Assembly (NCBI GenBank): GCA_002794775.1
Contig: NBAY01000022.1
Span: 310,001 to 374,000 of the forward strand
Source: Porodaedalea pini
Taxonomy: Eukaryota > Basidiomycota > Agaricomycetes > Hymenochaetales > Hymenochaetaceae
Direction of reading: 5' to 3'
Length of the DNA: 64,000 nt
Shown in pieces: positions 58,764-64,000 of this stretch. Position 1 is the stretch's first letter. Each line of letters begins with the position of its first letter. The translations under genes and the position numbers were made by a program. The notes below the pieces were generated by a model. The model ran no database searches. It worked only from the letters and a program-made list of their open reading frames with translations, and was not told where the DNA came from.

Positions 58764-60152
58764 ATGGCTTTCAATCCTTGGACCGATCCACGACAGCAAC
58801 AGGCTCTCCAGTCTCCCTTCGAGCAGCGCAGAGAATCAGGAACGTCTGCCTTGCAGCAGTACACGGGGAGCTCCTCACAGGTGTGTTCCTGTCCATCCTA
58901 GTACCAAAAGCGCCTTCGCTGACGCGATTTACAGCGCGCTCCTCGGGTTGGCCCGATCCGTACAATGACACCAAACGAATTTCACACCCATTCGAGATCA
59001 TCAGTTTCGAGTCTGAGCGGTGCAATGGGCACAGCTTCCACGTCACAGCGACCAAGACCCTCGCCGGAGCAGTCTTCAAATTCATCCCCATCTAGTGATG
59101 GGTCAAATCATCACCGAGAATTGCAACTACAATGGGATATGGGGATATCAAGCGTGGGCGTCTCAAACGCTCATTCTACACACGCCCAAGACTTATTATC
59201 TCCTGGGAACACCCATGCTGTCCTCCTACTCGAGGGCCTCGACGTCAACCAAGGCGTCCACTCACCCTATACACCCTCTTCCACTCTATCTGACCTTCCT
59301 GACAACCAATCCTCTGTATTCGGCATGTCGCACGCACAACCCTACGCATCATCTGTCGGACGCTTCTACACTCCTCAACGGGCTTCATCTACTAATGGCA
59401 TCGGTCAGTCATCGCCTGATATGCTGGCCCCGTCATATCCACAATCTGCTCCTGCAGACCACCTAGGGTTCCCGCAGGGCAATATTGGAATGACTATGCA
59501 TAATACGCCATCACCACCCAACGCTTTCGCATCGTCGTCCTCATCTTCGGAGACCGAGAGACTCAAGCAGATCATTCGTGAGCTGCAGTCTCAGAATCAG
59601 GAGCTGTATTCGCGTGTCGAACAGCTACAGAGCGAGGTCACCGCATCTCGATTTGCTCAGGCCAGCGGTATAGCGTCACCAGCGGATTCTCTGGCAAACT
59701 CGAGTTTTGGTCTATCGGTCCACGGGCAGGGACAGACGTCTCCACAGATGGAGGCATCGTGGCGACGTCGCACCGATGCTCGCGTACGGAAGTTCTGTTC
59801 TCCGAATAGGGCGGGGAACGCTCTTTGTGCTTGGCACGACACGCGGCGCGAGCGTCGCGCATACCCGCCTCGGATGGCGCCTACGGGAACGCTGAACTGT
59901 GGATGCACCGTCGCAGAAGCGCTCTTCGAAGAGAGTCTCTCACGTCACGGTGTTGGGAGCTACTTGCCTGGTGACAACGTGCGCATGGATCCCGCGCTGC
60001 GTAACCCGCTCCTGCGCTTACTTCAGACGCGCTACGGGTACCGCGACGGCGATTTTGAGCGCGACCCGGCGACGGGCCAGTGGAATGAGAATGAAGGCCA
60101 CGAGCGCTGGGAGGCTGAGCTGCAGCGCACCGGCGGAAAGTGTCACCGTTGA
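58764..60152 (+). CDS. Conserved fungal protein with coiled coil and Cys-containing C-terminal domain, function unknown
   Basis: Two exons, 58764-58880 and 58935-60152, with a 54-nt intron, give 444 residues. Residues 1-245 are Ser/Gln/Pro-rich and disordered (MAFNPWTDPRQQQALQ at the start). A short coiled coil follows at about 245-275 (ERLKQIIRELQSQNQELYSR). The C-terminal 130 residues are ordered-looking: FCSPNRAGNALCAWHDTRRE, RRAYPPRMAPTGTLNCGCT, ALFEESLSRHGVGSYLPGD and NPLLRLLQTRYGYRDGDFER. From memory this block is widely conserved in Agaricomycetes and carries Cys/His residues that might bind metal. I know no assigned function. A coiled coil plus a conserved end domain would fit a transcription or scaffold role, but that is inference. 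Confidence 0.8.
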
Positions 60153-61709
60153 TCGGACAAGCTTCGGCCCGATACTCGAATTGTCGAGGCAATGCTGTCC
60201 TCAGGCAGGAGCCGCCGCCAACTGCGCCCTTGCCAAAGGATTCCATCCGAGATTCGCTTCCACCCGTTAACACCATCAGCGCTGTATATTTTTATATTTT
60301 CGTCTTCGACTTCTCTATAAATATTTATTTCTTGTTAGATATTTTCATTAGGACGTTCTGGCACATACATATCTTTATGCTCTCGGTTTCCTCAACCTCA
60401 TTTTCCCACCTCTCGCACGGAACCACTAATCAAACATGTCCCATCTTTGTAACTCACACTGTCCTTGCTATTCACACTTTGCTGTCATCATATATCCAGC
60501 ACCACTGTCTCGCTAGCCTGACCTCCCTTGATTCTGCTATGTATACTGGAACTCTAATCAGTGCTCATCAGTCCGTTGATGATGCACACTAATAAAATTT
60601 CTAATAATGTTTGAAACGCTGCTGCCGCTTACTCCAATGATGAGTCTTCCAAGTGGGTCGCCGAGCTCGAATCACGGCTCAACGAAAGAAAGCGAGACAT
60701 CAGATCGCAACTATTAATGCGTGGGTGGAATTTTGCGGCGGGTCTTATCCTGTCCAGTAGCGGAAGAGCGTGCAGAGTTCGTGGCGTCTCGAAGCATCGA
60801 AGTCTCCGAAGACTCAAGTTCGCCTGCTAAGCGAAAGCGAAAGATATCAGGGATGGTGCTGCGTCGAAACGCGAACAATTAGTTGGGCGAGAGGGACTTC
60901 TATTTTTATTTACAAACCACTGCATAGGGGTGGCAACACGTTGCGTGAGACTGTTCCGCCACTGGTAGTCACTGTTCGCCCTCAGGGGATTTCATAATAG
61001 CCCACCACGGCTTGCCTTTCGGTAGTATGCTGTTGTGAAGCACGGGGGGGATGAATGGGTCGAGCAGAAAATGGTCCGAAGGTATGTCGCAACAAACGAT
61101 TTGAAAGTGATTTAGCATAGTGCCGGTAGGTCAGAAAGGGTCGAGTGGCCGAAGTAAACAAATCGTACATAGCTTTGGATGGAAGAACAATTTCGCCTGT
61201 TGTCGAGTCGATGGAGATTGATCGTGTTATCTCCACTGCGGGTTTGTTCGGACAACTAAAACGAACACTGAAGGTCAGTGTCTATCACAGCGGCGAAGAG
61301 GTTTTGGGGCATGTACGGAACAGCGGAAACGCTCGAATGATAAGTATGGCCATCGTTACTTACACTCTGAATATCCGCGGCATGGGGAAGCAGTGAACTT
61401 GGGCGGTTTCGCCCTTCCCCGCTTCGATTTCACAAGTATGCTGCAAGATTTCTAGAATCTGGCATCTTGAGACTCCTTTTTCTAAATTTTCCTTATTTTC
61501 TGGAAGGCGTTGGTCATATTGCAGAGTTTTGCTCATTTTGAGTGTCAGTGGTTGAGTTCAAGAGAGTAACAGTGAAATCCAAGCGGCTAATCGAATCACG
61601 CCGTGGGAAAACACGCATTACCGTGAAATCTTTTCGTAGGTCAGTCGATCTCGTCCTCCTCTTCCATCCACCATCTCCTCCTCACATCTCCGTTTAATCC
61701 TCTCAAAAA
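60153..61709. other. Intergenic region with a possible gene fragment
   Basis: A T-rich 3' UTR follows the previous gene. At about 60610-60886 the plus strand has two short coding-like blocks, SSKWVAELESRLNERKRDIR and, after a gap, SEDSSSPAKRKRKISGMVL with a stop at 60884-60886. They do not join cleanly, have no ATG, and look like a remnant. The last 100 bp are the SAH hydrolase promoter and leader. Confidence 0.4.
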
Positions 61710-63515
<1,806 letters not shown>

Positions 63516-64000
63516 GCGTATCGTTCCGCATGCCGTCCCGGGCCTCAACGTGCCCCGGCCAGCTGCGCCTCTGTATCTATTATTGCTTTGCCACGTACAC
63601 TACCGCGTGTGGTGATGTGAGCGGATGAGGGCTGTCAACTCCCTCTTGTGACTGTTGTTGTAACGATGCGATTGGTAGGGGTCTCAACGTCCTTCTGTGC
63701 TCAGGCGGGATGACTGGGACAGGCGTGGACTTCTACGGAGTCCCCTGGCGCTGGTCCGGGTGTGGCTCGAGGGCTTCAACATCCTTGTGTAGACTATATC
63801 CACATCTGCGTGTTTGGATCTGTTTCAGAAAATTATGTAGCAAACATCTGTTTAGACTTCAATGGAATAAAGATTCATCAGTGGATGCGTAGTATATGTG
63901 ACTGATTTAGTAGGGAGAAGTATAAATGTTGTCACAGTGAGACACCCTTTACATATTTGCTCTTGTTTGTACGTTCGGCACTTTCCTACCAACTCATACA
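63516..64000. other. SAH hydrolase 3' region to window end
   Basis: 3' UTR and intergenic sequence. A GGGGTCTCAAC/GGGCTGTCAAC-type word recurs at about 63628, 63676 and 63766 near CTC/CTTCTGTG. No gene is seen. Confidence 0.45.

Noticed and set aside
61145..61396. 83-codon plus-strand frame upstream of SAH hydrolase
   Set aside because: No motif and no splice partner. The position and composition fit intergenic DNA.

Overview
The window is nuclear DNA of a filamentous basidiomycete, most likely an Agaricomycete. The evidence is: many 45-70 nt GT-AG introns, including very short exons; a single-chain ATP-citrate lyase; an F-box protein and a ChAPs/exomer protein of fungal type; a WOPR (Gti1/Pac2) regulator; and several lineage-restricted Ser/Pro-rich proteins. 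Gene models were joined by hand from reading frames, splice signals and family motifs. They are strong for conserved families and tentative elsewhere.

Layout. 0-6.5 kb: 3' end of orotate phosphoribosyltransferase, gluconokinase, a polytopic membrane protein (minus) and a divergent Tyr/Asp/Arg-rich protein. The promoter between the last two carries two adjacent long palindromes. 6.4-14 kb: almost gene-free DNA around one WOPR-domain transcription factor (minus). 14-20 kb: a NIPA-type Mg2+ transporter (minus), then an SDE3/MOV10-like RNA helicase that reads as a frameshifted pseudogene, then tRNA-Val(UAC). 20-28 kb: an intact Xaa-Pro aminopeptidase with 10-nt and 7-nt exons and a MITE-like insertion in one intron, then a divergent pair of F-box protein (minus) and eIF3g (plus). 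28-33.5 kb: a Ser/Pro/Gly-rich protein (minus), then a damaged Pho85-type cyclin gene. 33.5-42 kb: a DUF1275 membrane protein, a ChAPs-family exomer subunit, a coiled-coil protein and a small heat-shock protein with a long disordered N-terminus. 43-50 kb: tRNA-Ala(UGC) with an intron, a fragment of a degenerate gene family, and a complete ATP-citrate lyase. 50.9-55.7 kb: a mosaic 1.4 kb direct duplication around a second degenerate member of that family; the left copy is interrupted by two very long T tracts. 58.7-64 kb: a conserved protein of unknown function and S-adenosylhomocysteine hydrolase.

Functional view. Most genes are single housekeeping or regulatory genes on mixed strands, not a pathway cluster. 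ATP-citrate lyase (cytosolic acetyl-CoA), SAH hydrolase (methylation cycle), gluconokinase (6-phosphogluconate) and OPRT (pyrimidines) are core metabolism. I found no virus, toxin gene, CRISPR array or secondary-metabolite cluster. The most unusual points are the decayed silencing-type helicase beside intact genes, the extreme microexons, the paired palindromes, and the duplicated region with poly-T insertions.
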